5,714 nt of DNA from NCBI GenBank assembly GCA_903837815.1, contig CAILWD010000048.1:1-5714 (forward strand), in the 5' to 3' direction. Under the pieces are notes generated by a model. That model did not search any database and was not told the origin of the DNA. It saw nothing but the letters and a program-made list of their open reading frames with translations. Below are positions 5,484 through 5,714 of the stretch, one piece after another. The position numbers and the translations under genes are program-made. How positions within the stretch are numbered: position 1 is the stretch's first letter; each line of letters opens with the position of its first letter. Source of the stretch: an uncultured Chloroflexota bacterium. GTDB lineage: Bacteria; Chloroflexota; Anaerolineae; Anaerolineales; Villigracilaceae.

Positions 5484-5498
5484 GACTCCGGGGGAGTC
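5484..5498 (+). promoter_or_regulatory. Small hairpin enclosing the Shine-Dalgarno site of the HAD gene
   Basis: GACTCC (5484-5489) pairs with GGAGTC (5493-5498) around a GGG loop. The GGAG (5493-5496) lies eight bases before the ATG at 5505, so the ribosome binding site is in the 3' arm of the stem. No T tract follows, so it is not a terminator. The pairing is seen; control of translation is inference. Confidence 0.5.
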
Positions 5499-5504
5499 CA
5501 ATCT

Positions 5505-5714
5505 ATGACACTAACGTTATTGCTCGACCTAGACGACACCCTGATCAACACCAATATTGATTCCTTCATCCCCGCCTACTTTCAAGCCCTGTCGCGGGAA
5601 CTCGCTCCGCACGTCGCCCCCGATCTGATGCTCCGCGCACTGATGGCTGGCACAAAACGGATGATGGAAAGCGAAGATTTTTCACAGACCCTCGAAGAGG
5701 TCTTCAACGCGACC
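5505..5714 (+). CDS. HAD-superfamily hydrolase, N-terminal part (cut by window edge)
   Basis: The frame is open from ATG 5505 to the window end, giving the first 70 residues. The opening, TLLLDLDDTLI, contains HAD motif I DxDxT, with nucleophile D8, general acid/base D10 and T12. This indicates a Mg-dependent phosphohydrolase that forms an aspartyl-phosphate intermediate. Residues 14-70 are alpha-helical in character, with methionine- and leucine-rich stretches, and look like the start of a helical C1-type cap as in phosphoglycolate phosphatase or haloacid dehalogenase-like enzymes. The substrate cannot be told without motifs II-IV, which lie beyond the window. A GGGGGAG purine block gives a good ribosome binding site, though it is inside a hairpin. 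It follows the cysteine-rich gene by 25 bases and may share its transcript. Confidence 0.88.
   Translation, partial: MTLTLLLDLDDTLINTNIDSFIPAYFQALSRELAPHVAPDLMLRALMAGTKRMMESEDFSQTLEEVFNAT

Noticed and set aside
1..5714. CRISPR array, tRNA, rRNA, insertion sequence or attachment site
   Set aside because: No regularly spaced repeats, cloverleaf, terminal inverted repeats or transposase motifs were seen.

Overview
The window is a compact stretch of bacterial chromosome with every gene on the + strand, short spacers, about 55-57% G+C by eye, and GC-rich third codon positions. An Anaerolineae-like member of the Chloroflexota is my best guess. This rests on the general look of the Lon and EF-P proteins and on codon composition, with no rRNA or marker search behind it. 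I see no mobile element, tRNA, rRNA or CRISPR array.

Left block (1-3482), a probable proteostasis operon. A small heat-shock protein (Hsp20, 97-492) is followed after 4 bases by an ATP-dependent Lon protease (497-3145). The 3' end of lon overlaps by 29 bases a stand-alone response-regulator receiver domain (3117-3482). Hsp20 holds unfolding proteins, Lon degrades damaged ones, and the receiver may link the cluster to a phosphorelay whose kinase lies elsewhere. Lon is about 100 residues longer than the E. coli protein. The extra length is an N-terminal extension, a charged insertion before Walker A, and a lysine-rich histone-H1-like tail. A strong inverted repeat (548-598) lies in the doubtful start region of lon.

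Middle block (3483-4446). An 11-bp hairpin with a T5 loop separates the receiver gene from a YpeA-like GNAT acetyltransferase (3533-3955). This overlaps by four bases (GTGA) the molybdopterin adenylyltransferase gene mogA (3952-4446), which has a strong Shine-Dalgarno site inside the GNAT gene.

Right block (4447-5714). A clear extended -10 promoter (TATAAT at 4476-4481) drives efp, elongation factor P (4524-5081). Its loop tip is arginine 32 rather than lysine. A good intrinsic terminator follows (5095-5136). Then come an unrecognised 109-residue protein with eight cysteines (5150-5479) and the first 70 codons of a HAD-superfamily hydrolase (5505 to the window edge), whose Shine-Dalgarno site sits in a small hairpin.

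Most of this is housekeeping and stress-response content. The points most worth a second look are the lon start and hairpin, the Lon lysine tail and its overlap with the receiver gene, the Arg32 EF-P, and the cysteine-rich orphan protein. I do not see a whole new multi-gene system.
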